Shown here: positions 44,015 to 52,085 of the stretch, piece after piece
Layout of the letters: each line of letters starts with the position of its first letter
How positions within the stretch are numbered: position 1 is the stretch's first letter
NCBI RefSeq assembly: GCF_023036475.1
Contig: NZ_JAJQKI010000008.1
Coordinates: 1-64,000, forward strand
From: Bacillus pinisoli
GTDB lineage: Bacteria > Bacillota > Bacilli > Bacillales > SA4
Direction of reading: 5' to 3'
Length of the DNA: 64,000 bases
Program-made: the position numbers and the translations under genes
The notes under the pieces: generated by a model
Database searches by the model: none
Seen by the model: only the letters and a program-made list of their open reading frames with translations
Told to the model about the DNA's origin: nothing

Positions 44015-46594
44015 ATGTTTAGAAATGTTTTAATAGAATTAGCAAAAAGTCTAAAAGTAGTATATACACTTAAATCAACTAAACCAAATTGGATTACGAA
44101 AGCAACTGACCAGGAACTCCATGTTGAAACAGAGTCATCCAGGGAAAAGTTTAACCTAAATCAAAGTCCAAGACCTTACGCCATTATTACCTATGATTTT
44201 ATTAATACTGCATGGGAAGAGTTTACTAGTAAACTAGATGTGTCAAAAGATGACTTTGCTCTTACAAGAGGAAGGACTTCATTTTTAATGGCTTTCTTCT
44301 CTCAACTTCCATTTGTAAAGGTTGGTAAAGATAACGGGTTAAGAATTAGTCTACAAGAATTCCAAACAGACGAACTTCCCAATGAACAGTTACATAAGGT
44401 TATTCAGTTTTTAGATGATATTCTCGATGGGGTCTATGACCCAGTTAGGCTTAGTCAGCAAGTAGATGGTAACGAATATAGAATAAAATCTAGAGCAAGG
44501 CAAGATTTACGATTATTGGGCTTTTTAGACAATGAGCAGAAAAAGAATGAAGATATTTTTGAGGGCTATAGGAATAGCCGGGATAAAAAAGCCTTTATAA
44601 GAGGGCTTGTATTATATAAAGAATACTTTAGGTATGCTATTTTCGTCTTAAATCTTTTAAAGGATTACGGTAAGAATGACAAAAAGGAAGCACTAGTTGA
44701 ATTAGGTATGTTAATTGTCCGAAATTCACGTGGTGAGAATCTAGTGGTTGAGTCAGTTGCAAAGGAGAGAACTCATAACCTTTTAATGTGGTTAGAATAC
44801 CTGGATGTAATTGATGAAAACTGGAATCCACTTATGTTAACGAATCAATCAACCATGGAGGAAACTATTGTGAATACAAATCTTCAAAAACAGTTCATCC
44901 ATATCATGAGTAACTACTTAGAAGCCAAAACTCAACCATTTGGTGGTCATGAGCTAGGATCTTTTGTTAGGCATGATATAACCGTTGAGCTTAGAAAATT
45001 ACCTTTCATAAATGAAAGTTATGTAGTAACGGGTTCTGTTGGACAGGGGAATTGGGCTAGTGTGCCATGGATTGCCATCATGAACAAAGCAATCACAACA
45101 TCTACACAGAGAGGTTACTATATAGTTTATTTATTCAGTGAGGACATGAAAGAGCTCTACTTAACCCTTGCTCAAGGTGTAACAGAATCTTCTAAGGAAG
45201 ATATGCTCCGAATTAACTCTGAGATCAGAGACAATATTGCAATGGGACCTAGATTCAAACAGGATGACGAGATTAATCTAGGTGATTCTAAACGTGCCCG
45301 AGATTATGCATTTTCTACAGCTGCTTATGTTCATTACACGATTAATGACTTTCCTTCAGAGGAAGTACTTGTGCAGGACTTGAAGCAGATGGTGAATTAC
45401 TATGAGCAATATATTGATTTTAAAAAGGGGAAGGTTATGGAGTACACTCCACCAGAAACTAATGCAGATGAAGTAGCAGACGATAAAGTCGATTATATGA
45501 CCCAAAGAGAACTAGTTGAACATATCAATACCTACATAAAAAGCAAAGGCTTCTACTACGAAAAAGAGGAGCTTATTAATCTATACTTATCTATTAAATC
45601 AAAACCCTTCGTCATTATCTCAGGCATCTCCGGAACAGGAAAAACAAAGGTAATCCAATGGTTTGCTCAAAGTGTAGGAGCAACAGAAAGAAACGGTCGT
45701 TTTACACTCATTCCTGTACGACCAGACTGGAGCGATGGTTCTGATTTAATAGGATACCGCGATATCCAGGGAGTCTTTAGGGACGGTCCCTTAACGAAGG
45801 TGATCAGGCAAGCAAAACAAGATCCGGACAAGCCTTTCTTTGTTTTACTAGATGAAATGAACCTAGCCAGAGTCGAGTATTATTTCAGTGATTTACTCAG
45901 TGTAATGGAGAGCCGTGATTGGGCGGATGATAGAATCACTTCATCGTTAATTTTGACAGAAGAAGAGGCTAGAGAGAACATCTGGTTTCCAGATAACCTC
46001 TATATTATTGGCACCGTAAATATGGACGAAACGACTCATCCATTTAGTAAGAAGGTATTGGATCGTGCGAATACGATTGAGTTTAACCGAGTACAGCTTG
46101 ATTACCTAGACTTTTTATCAGATCTGGCAGAAGTAGAATCTAAAAACATTGAAAATAAGATGTTCCGTTCCGATTTCTTATATTTAAAAGATGTTGCCAA
46201 GTCTAATATGAGCTTAGTAGAAGAAATTTCAACACAGCTTATTCAAGTGAACACATGCCTGCAGCCAATTGGTGCTCAGGTAGGATACCGTGTGAGAGAT
46301 GAGATTTGTATGTATGTGGCCTATAACCAGAGTGGAGAGTTACTGACAAAAGAAGAAGCCTTTGATAACTGTATTTTGCAAAAGATTTTACCACGGATAT
46401 CAGGTAGTGATTCGAGAGTGAAGCGTACTTTAACTGAATTGTTCAGGTTTTTGACTAATAAAGTTGTGGAGCTTGATATTGAAAACTATGAGCAGGATAT
46501 TCCTTTATCAAAATATCCAAAGAGTGCAGCTAAGGTGTATGAGATGCTTAGGAGGTTAGAGGATGACAACTTTACCTCTTTCTGGATTAGTTAA
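44015..46594 (+). CDS. McrB-like AAA+ restriction GTPase
   Basis: 859-aa protein combining an N-terminal DUF3578 (MrcB-like) region (IMNKAITTSTQRGYYIVYLF near 350-370) with an McrB-type AAA+ motor. Walker A is IISGISGTGKTKVIQ (about 536-550) and Walker B is FVLLDEMNLARVEYYFSDLL. The McrB signature is IIGTVNMDETTHPFSKKVLDRAN (about 664-686, key residues N-M-D-E-T). In McrBC, this subunit recognises modified DNA and translocates using GTP, and McrC cuts. GTGGGGG precedes the ATG at 44015. The last 32 bases overlap the McrC-like gene, showing tight coupling. The modification recognised cannot be read from sequence. Confidence 0.87.
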   Translation: MFRNVLIELAKSLKVVYTLKSTKPNWITKATDQELHVETESSREKFNLNQSPRPYAIITYDFINTAWEEFTSKLDVSKDDFALTRGRTSFLMAFFSQLPFVKVGKDNGLRISLQEFQTDELPNEQLHKVIQFLDDILDGVYDPVRLSQQVDGNEYRIKSRARQDLRLLGFLDNEQKKNEDIFEGYRNSRDKKAFIRGLVLYKEYFRYAIFVLNLLKDYGKNDKKEALVELGMLIVRNSRGENLVVESVAKERTHNLLMWLEYLDVIDENWNPLMLTNQSTMEETIVNTNLQKQFIHIMSNYLEAKTQPFGGHELGSFVRHDITVELRKLPFINESYVVTGSVGQGNWASVPWIAIMNKAITTSTQRGYYIVYLFSEDMKELYLTLAQGVTESSKEDMLRINSEIRDNIAMGPRFKQDDEINLGDSKRARDYAFSTAAYVHYTINDFPSEEVLVQDLKQMVNYYEQYIDFKKGKVMEYTPPETNADEVADDKVDYMTQRELVEHINTYIKSKGFYYEKEELINLYLSIKSKPFVIISGISGTGKTKVIQWFAQSVGATERNGRFTLIPVRPDWSDGSDLIGYRDIQGVFRDGPLTKVIRQAKQDPDKPFFVLLDEMNLARVEYYFSDLLSVMESRDWADDRITSSLILTEEEARENIWFPDNLYIIGTVNMDETTHPFSKKVLDRANTIEFNRVQLDYLDFLSDLAEVESKNIENKMFRSDFLYLKDVAKSNMSLVEEISTQLIQVNTCLQPIGAQVGYRVRDEICMYVAYNQSGELLTKEEAFDNCILQKILPRISGSDSRVKRTLTELFRFLTNKVVELDIENYEQDIPLSKYPKSAAKVYEMLRRLEDDNFTSFWIS

Positions 46595-49034
46595 AGAAGA
46601 TGTTGAGTTAGTCAAAATTGAAACGGTTGATTTTTCACTTGTGATTAAGGGGAAGCCTTATCATGAAAGGTATGTGGGTCTGCAGCAATACCGAAGTATG
46701 GACTTTCATGATGAGATGAAGTTTATAGTAACAGGAGAGTATGAAGAGCAGAAGGTGTTTGACGTTACCTCTCAATCGTTAGTAATTCCGAGTAGGCAAG
46801 AACGTCCAATCTTTTTTGAAAACGGTGTGTATCAAGTCATGATCTCTCCAAAGAGTGACAAGGAACTAACCTTTTACCATGAACATCCTAGCCTTCGAAA
46901 AGCAGTGGACCGGGTGTCTATCGGGAAATCTTATGTGTTGCTAGGGAATCTTCATTTTCAAAGTGAGATAGGATTTACGAGCTTTGAAGTGAGAAGTAAG
47001 AAAGAAACCTTACTTGAGGTTACATTAGAAATTTTTCCAACAAAGTTAAATTATAAAGATGACTATCAGAACCTATTAAATGAAGTGAACGATGAGATTT
47101 ATAATTTAGCGTTTCACTTTTTAAAGAAGACGTATTTAAGTGCCAAGACGAAGTTAGAGGGTAATCCATCGCCCGTTGAATTCTTTCGGCTGATTACGTT
47201 TTATTTTGATAGCTTTATGAAGTCAATTGAACAAATTGAGCGCCAGCCACATCATAAGCTTGAGAAACGTCATGAGCTTGTTCGAGGAGATCGGATTAAG
47301 AACCTAGACCGTAAAGGGAGAAACTATCTCATTAAGAATAGTAGACTTCTTCAGCCGGTTGATCATGGTATTAAGGTAGGGAATCAAGAGTATCTGCCGA
47401 TTAAGGGATTAACGGCTAAGAAAGAGATTACTTATATTACTCATGAGAATCGCTTTGTAAAGTGGATGCTGACTAGGCTATCGATGAAGCTTGAAGGTTT
47501 ATTTGATCGGTATGTGAATCAACGTAGCTGGGGTGAACAAAAGGCTGACGAAGAGATAAGGACGTTGATTGAAGGAATGAAAAACAAGCTTCAAGCAAAG
47601 GTAAGGGCTCCTTTTTGGAAAGAGATGCCTCTACCAGACCGAGTGTTTACGAGTTTAGTACTACAGCTAGCACCAGGGTATCGAGATGCCTATCAGATCT
47701 TTTTAACGGTTTCAAAAGGGTTAACACTGCATAACAGCATTCATAAAATGTCGGTGAAGGATGTTGCGACACTTTATGAATACTGGACATATTTGAAGCT
47801 TGGACAGATACTAGGGAAAAAGTATACGCTCGTTAGTCAGGATATTATTAAGGTGAATAGGGATGGACTGTTTGTAAACCTTGAAGCAAATAAGCAAGCG
47901 AAGCGGGTTTATAAGCATCCATTGACGAATGAGAAAATAGAGTTGGTTTACCAAAAGCGGGAGAGTGGGCTGCCAACCATTACCCAAGTTCCTGATACGA
48001 TGTTAAGTATTTCGAAAAAGGGTGAGAAGTACACCTACAACTATGTATTTGATGCGAAGTATCGGATCGATTTTGCAACTCAAGGTAGTTATTACGGAAA
48101 TAAGTACACCACACCAGGTCCTATGGAGGATGATATTAACACGATGCACCGTTACAGGGATTCAATTGTTGCTGAGGTTGATGGACCGTATGAACGGACT
48201 GCGTTTGGTGCTTATGTATTGTTTCCTTGGGGTAATGAGCAACAATATCAAGACCATCACTTCTATGAAAGTATTGGGAAAGTAAACATTGGTGGGTTTC
48301 CGTTTTTGCCGAATGCTACTGGTTTAGTGGAGAGATTTATTGAAAACTTAATTGAGAAGAATCCTGATGAGTTGCAGAAAGAGGGGATTCTGCCAAGAGG
48401 TAGTATTGAAAAATGGAAGGAATCTGTTGAGGAAAAGGTACTTGTTGGAGTTGTTTCAACAATAGAAGAGTACCGGTCGACATTAAATAACTTATGTTAT
48501 AAACTACCTAACTACTCCTTAAGAAAAGGATGGCAGGAAGCGAAGTATGTTGCCTTGTATGTAACGAATCGAGTAGGACTTCAAAACGGGGTTGTCTCAT
48601 ATGGAAAGATATCTGATGTAAAGGTAGAAGATGGTATTGCCTCCTTTTATGTAGAGATCTGGAGGGATTTAGAGAAGGTCATCACACCAGTAAACTATGG
48701 AATTGCTAACTATATGCTCACCACACTTCAGAACTTGAAAAATGCTAGGGAGCTTCCTGAACTATTTATGAAGTCAGAAGAGGAGAAGGCAATTTGGCAG
48801 ATGTTGCGAAGGGTTTCTGATCGGATAAAGGTAGATTTGGATAGCAATACAATGGATCAGGCGGAACGAATAAACGGTTTTGAGATAAAGGGGATCCAGG
48901 TTCACTTAGATAAAGAAGGAAAAGGCGTTAAAATTAAAGCAAATGATAGAGAGATTGGAATTAATAGTAGTGAGTTCCTTGGTAATCCCTCTGGAGTATT
49001 TAAATGTATTTTGAACGAGATACAGCAAGCATAG
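46563..49034 (+). CDS. McrC-like nuclease subunit (DUF2357)
   Basis: 823-aa protein of the DUF2357/DUF524 type, the large McrC-like partner found with such McrB proteins. A beta-rich N-terminal region is followed by the helical DUF2357 part (LTAKKEITYITHENRFVKWML near 290-310). The nuclease region has PDTMLSI and YNYVFDAKYRIDF (about 475-500), giving a PD...DAK PD-(D/E)XK pattern. It overlaps the McrB-like gene by 32 bases, with GGAGGTTAGAGG before the ATG. A terminator follows at 49042. Together the pair should be a type IV-like modification-dependent restriction system. Confidence 0.83.
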   Translation: MTTLPLSGLVKEDVELVKIETVDFSLVIKGKPYHERYVGLQQYRSMDFHDEMKFIVTGEYEEQKVFDVTSQSLVIPSRQERPIFFENGVYQVMISPKSDKELTFYHEHPSLRKAVDRVSIGKSYVLLGNLHFQSEIGFTSFEVRSKKETLLEVTLEIFPTKLNYKDDYQNLLNEVNDEIYNLAFHFLKKTYLSAKTKLEGNPSPVEFFRLITFYFDSFMKSIEQIERQPHHKLEKRHELVRGDRIKNLDRKGRNYLIKNSRLLQPVDHGIKVGNQEYLPIKGLTAKKEITYITHENRFVKWMLTRLSMKLEGLFDRYVNQRSWGEQKADEEIRTLIEGMKNKLQAKVRAPFWKEMPLPDRVFTSLVLQLAPGYRDAYQIFLTVSKGLTLHNSIHKMSVKDVATLYEYWTYLKLGQILGKKYTLVSQDIIKVNRDGLFVNLEANKQAKRVYKHPLTNEKIELVYQKRESGLPTITQVPDTMLSISKKGEKYTYNYVFDAKYRIDFATQGSYYGNKYTTPGPMEDDINTMHRYRDSIVAEVDGPYERTAFGAYVLFPWGNEQQYQDHHFYESIGKVNIGGFPFLPNATGLVERFIENLIEKNPDELQKEGILPRGSIEKWKESVEEKVLVGVVSTIEEYRSTLNNLCYKLPNYSLRKGWQEAKYVALYVTNRVGLQNGVVSYGKISDVKVEDGIASFYVEIWRDLEKVITPVNYGIANYMLTTLQNLKNARELPELFMKSEEEKAIWQMLRRVSDRIKVDLDSNTMDQAERINGFEIKGIQVHLDKEGKGVKIKANDREIGINSSEFLGNPSGVFKCILNEIQQA

Positions 49035-49041
49035 GAGGCTT

Positions 49042-49072
49042 AACCAGACCAATATATAGGGTCTGGTTTTTT
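49042..49072 (+). terminator. Terminator of the McrBC-like operon
   Basis: AACCAGACC (49042-49050) pairs with GGTCTGGTT (49060-49068), followed by T-run. The next MazG-like gene is therefore transcribed separately. Confidence 0.85.
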
Positions 49073-49117
49073 CACGTCTTATGGTATGATGTAAAAAACT
49101 ATTTTTAAGGAGAAAAT

Positions 49118-49489
49118 ATGAAAGAAATTCAAGCCTATCTTAAAGAATATCAAAAAGAAATGAACTGGGAAATTTCAAATGAAAACTACAATGAATCAAA
49201 ACTATCAATACTAAACAACTATATGTTATTAACGACTGAAGTAAGTGAAATTGCAGAGGAATTTAGAGCAATTTTTAATAGAACTGCTCATTTAGTAAAA
49301 GAAGAAAATATGAGCGAAGAAGAAGCATTTGCCCTAGCTAAAGAGGGGTACAAGCAGAATATCGGAAAGGAAATAGCTGATTGTATCGCTTACTTAGTTA
49401 AGTTTGCTAATTATCTTGAGTTGGATTTAGAAGAGAGCTTTTATGAAAAAATGAATGAGGTTAAAGTAAGGGTTAATAAAGATATATAG
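49118..49489 (+). CDS. MazG-like NTP pyrophosphohydrolase 2
   Basis: 123-aa all-alpha protein with the MazG-type pattern: LTTEVSEIAEEFRAIF (about residues 39-54; E-x-x-E-x-x-E) and GKEIADCIAYLVKFANYLEL (E-x-x-D, about 88-107). It is longer than, and not closely similar to, the member at 43671, so it is not a simple duplicate. A ribosome site AAGGAG lies before the ATG. It has its own transcription unit between two terminator-bounded genes. It may clear modified or excess nucleotides; the specific substrate is unknown. Confidence 0.78.
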   Translation: MKEIQAYLKEYQKEMNWEISNENYNESKLSILNNYMLLTTEVSEIAEEFRAIFNRTAHLVKEENMSEEEAFALAKEGYKQNIGKEIADCIAYLVKFANYLELDLEESFYEKMNEVKVRVNKDI

Positions 49490-49623
49490 GAGATATCCGA
49501 CAAATGGGAAACACCATGGGACGGTTCTCATGGTACTATGCAGTTTTAAATTAAATTAAGTACTGAGTGGCTTATCAATGTAAGTAATTTTTTTACGTAT
49601 GCAACGATAGAACTTTGAAGGGG

Positions 49624-50508
49624 ATGATAACTATAGATACTATTACTCACACTTTGTTTGGGGTCGGGATTTATAAAAGTATAAATAAAGAAAAGATGAG
49701 TAAGAAAGAGAAATATGCCCTACTTTTTACTTCAATCGGAGCCAGTCAGATTCCAGATATTGACTTCATCTCTCAGTTTTGGGACACAGAGGGTCTATAT
49801 CAGATGTGGCACAGGGGGATTACACACTCTATTTTTCTTGTTCCGATATGGGCGTTATTATTTTACTTAATAAGTCGTTATATTTTTAGAATAAAGGGCG
49901 TACAATCTTACTTTGTTGCTCTCATTTCGGTATTCATTCATAATACAAGTGACGTATTTAATGCATGGGGGACTGGCTATCTCGAACCTTTTTCATCCGT
50001 TCGGCTTTCTCTAGGGACAGTACCTATCATTGATTTTGTTATCTGGTTGATCTTCTTATTAGTGTTCCTTGCTTCTAAGGTTTATCCAAAGGTGAAGACA
50101 TATTCCTTGTTTCGAATTGGGTGGGTGCTAATCACTCTCCATATAGGGATTCAGTCTTTACAGGGATATGTTTTGTACGAGCAATATAAAGCATCCTATC
50201 AGGACATTGCTTTATCTCCTAGCTTTATTCCTTGGAATTTTACTATTGTTGGGAAGAATAATCATACCGTAGATATTATTAATGATTCACTTCTGACAAA
50301 GGCTGATCTGGTTGAGAGAATTCAATCCAATAAAGAGGTTGATCTCGATAGGCTGTTTGAAATGAATCCTGCAGCAAAAACGTTATACAACTGGGCACCG
50401 TTTGTTGTAGTGGTAGATGATGAGGAAAGAGTAGGGATTTTTGACCCAAGGTTTTATCGTAATGGAGAATCATTTCTAGCAGAATATCTTGAAAAGAATT
50501 CAAAATAA
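49624..50508 (+). CDS. YfhP-like membrane-bound metal-dependent hydrolase
   Basis: About 292-294-aa membrane protein of the YdjM/YfhP/DUF457 family: N-terminal DTITHTLFGVGIY, metal-ligand candidates in SQIPDIDFIS, MWHRGITHSIF (HRGxTHS) and FIHNTSDVFNAWGT, and four or five membrane helices (about 65-85, 98-115, 135-155, 165-185). Family members usually begin M-D-T, which here would be codon ATA at 49633, 9 bases after AAGGGG. The only in-frame ATG (49624) abuts the ribosome site; a TTG is at 49615. The start codon is thus uncertain. Function in B. subtilis relatives is unclear. Confidence 0.78.
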   Translation: MITIDTITHTLFGVGIYKSINKEKMSKKEKYALLFTSIGASQIPDIDFISQFWDTEGLYQMWHRGITHSIFLVPIWALLFYLISRYIFRIKGVQSYFVALISVFIHNTSDVFNAWGTGYLEPFSSVRLSLGTVPIIDFVIWLIFLLVFLASKVYPKVKTYSLFRIGWVLITLHIGIQSLQGYVLYEQYKASYQDIALSPSFIPWNFTIVGKNNHTVDIINDSLLTKADLVERIQSNKEVDLDRLFEMNPAAKTLYNWAPFVVVVDDEERVGIFDPRFYRNGESFLAEYLEKNSK

Positions 50509-50777
50509 TTGTCTAAGAGAGTTAATAGAATTATATTTATGAAACGAACGGGCGTGCAGCAAATGACTTTGTTTTTTAGTTGTTCTTATTAAACATAAGC
50601 AACCGGCATCAATGCCGAAGACCATAAGCTTATTCCTCGGATAAATAAAGAGGTTTAGGCTTTTTTACTTTCAAATCCTTTACATTTTCTGTAGATCGCC
50701 TATTTTTATTCAATTCCAAGATAAAGGACTATTACTTGAAGCGTTCACTATAATCTTTACAAAACCCAACGTATACA
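50509..50777. other. Intergenic stretch with possible weak terminator
   Basis: No gene. 50627-50668 contains an imperfect stem (AAGCTTATTCCTC / GAGGTTTAGGCTT) followed by TTTT, which may end the hydrolase transcript. The rest shows nothing recognisable. Confidence 0.35.
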
Positions 50778-50792
50778 TTGTTCTAATCTCCC

Positions 50793-50824
50793 ATCTCTCC
50801 TTCCATAATGGGTTCAAAGGAGAT
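50793..50824 (+). promoter_or_regulatory. Stem-loop covering the XRE ribosome site
   Basis: ATCTCTCCTT pairs, with one bulge, with AAGGAGAT, the ribosome site of the regulator gene. The degenerate copy at 42.99 kb keeps the same pairing (CTATCTCTCCT / AGGAGATAG), suggesting it matters. Confidence 0.45.
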
Positions 50825-50830
50825 AGAATG

Positions 50831-51091
50831 ATGTCAGAAAAGGACCTATTATTTACGAAGTTAATAGGAGAGAAGATCCGTGAGAAGAGGCAGGAAATGG
50901 CTGAAACTCAGGATGCTTTTGCAGATAAGCTGGGAATCCATGTGAACAATTATGGGAATATTGAACGTGGCGTCAACCTTCCAGGTGGACAAACGATTAT
51001 TCGTCTCATTACGAAATGTGGAATTGATATGACCGAGCTTGTGTTGGAGGCAGATGCCGAGGCTAAGCGGGTTTTTCCAGAAGAAGAGTAA
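50831..51091 (+). CDS. XRE-family regulator
   Basis: 86-aa DNA-binding protein with a helix-turn-helix (KIREKRQEMAETQDAFADKLGIHVNNYGNIERG, about residues 15-46), acidic C-terminus. The second of two adjacent ATGs (50831) is chosen: GGAG is 8 bases before it, and only this ATG is kept in the broken copy at 43022 (the first is CTG there). The gene ends 49 bases before the ComK-like gene and may regulate it or the island. Target unknown. Confidence 0.82.
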   Translation: MSEKDLLFTKLIGEKIREKRQEMAETQDAFADKLGIHVNNYGNIERGVNLPGGQTIIRLITKCGIDMTELVLEADAEAKRVFPEEE

Positions 51092-51140
51092 TCCTTTTTG
51101 CGTATTCTATGAAACAAGTAAATAGAAAGGAGATTAACAA

Positions 51141-51644
51141 TTGTCAGAACTGAAACACTACGAAATATCCTCAACAACCCTCGCCATTTTACCAGGATAC
51201 CATCCTACCTATTCATCTAAAATCTTAGATCTCCACGGTGAATATTATTGTAAAGAGACGCCCATTAAGTTGATTGAACAAGCCTGCTTAGAAGGTGGCT
51301 CGTCGTTAGAAGGAAGGAGAAAAGCACTTAAGCACCTTAAGTCGTTTCATCAATGTCCACCCATACCGATTAATCCTCTAGAAGATCTCTACGCCTTTCC
51401 AACCTGCTCGCCTGAATCCTACGATTGTATATGGATTTTCTACGAACACATTCATCATCTTCAACCAAAGCTCCAATCCACCATAATTACCTTCCGTAAT
51501 CAACAAACCCTTGAAGTTCCAATATCCATAGCTGTGATGAAGAAGCAAATTTCCCGAACAGAATCTTGTATCGTTTCTTTTAGTAAGCCTAAAAAGAGAC
51601 AGCATGTGTTTTACTCAGATTATAGTTCTCCAGTTTATTACTAG
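51141..51644 (+). CDS. comK: ComK-like competence transcription factor
   Basis: 167-aa protein matching ComK, the master activator of competence in Bacillus: YEISSTTLAILPGY at the start, GGSSLEGRRKALKHLK (ComK: SSYAGRKAGT), PPIPINPLEDLYAFPTCSPESYDCIW (ComK: PPIMVDPSNQIFLFPT...W; here split as PPIPINPLEDL and YAFPT) and LEVPISIAVMKKQISRT (ComK: MELPISYNSFENQVYRT). It is about 25 residues shorter than B. subtilis ComK at the C-terminus. TTG start with AAAGGAG 8 bases before. Similarity recalled, not searched; function in competence is inferred. Confidence 0.8.
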   Translation: MSELKHYEISSTTLAILPGYHPTYSSKILDLHGEYYCKETPIKLIEQACLEGGSSLEGRRKALKHLKSFHQCPPIPINPLEDLYAFPTCSPESYDCIWIFYEHIHHLQPKLQSTIITFRNQQTLEVPISIAVMKKQISRTESCIVSFSKPKKRQHVFYSDYSSPVYY

Positions 51645-51717
51645 CGTAAAATTGTCGTAGAAACAGGATGATAGCTTGTCTCTACTTAAAACAATCAGTC
51701 ATTCTATTTTTTATTTT

Positions 51718-51902
51718 GGCTGTGTTAAAGCACAGTGTTTATTTTTAGTAGAGTTGATTGAAGTGGAAGGACGCGAGACTCCTGTGGGAGAGCGGGTCGC
51801 GGGAGACCCCACAGGCACGGTTTTCGCCGAGGAGGCTCCCGGACTCGCCCACGGAAAGCGAGTGTCCTGGAACGAAAATCAACAACAAGTTTTAACAGAG
51901 CC
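51718..51902. repeat. Bacillus-type dispersed repeat with terminal inverted repeats
   Basis: 185-base GC-rich element opening GGCTGTGTTAAA and closing TTTAACAGAGCC (11 of 12 match inverted). Inside are the conserved blocks GACTCCTGTGGGAGAGCGGG, GCCGAGGAGGCTCCCGG and GGAAAGCGAGTGTCCTGGAA, the core of a repeat very common in Bacillaceae. A 78-codon open frame over it is not a gene. The flanks (51645-51717 and 51903-52085) hold only the MCP leader with a small palindrome, AATTCCTATGAATATAGGAATT, at 51930. Confidence 0.75.
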
Positions 51903-52085
51903 TTTATTTTAAATGACCATACTCAAATTCCTATGAATATAGGAATTCAATCCTATATGAAAAATGCTACTTATCAACTAAGCTATATCTATATAATAAG
52001 ACTGAAGAATTGGTATGATTCTTGGAGTCAAAAAATCATGAAAAAAAAGAGTACCCAAATCTTTTAAATAGAAGGAGAAAGAACG

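Noticed and set aside
50581..50670. tRNA-like sequence with palindromes
   Set aside because: No cloverleaf, no T-loop consensus; better read as a weak terminator.
9966..51090. Prophage or integrative element with integrase
   Set aside because: No integrase, excisionase, structural phage or conjugation genes; the only recombinase is the IS1182 transposase.
51676..51912. 78-codon open frame
   Set aside because: It runs across the GC-rich Bacillus-type dispersed repeat, has no ribosome site and no protein-like pattern.
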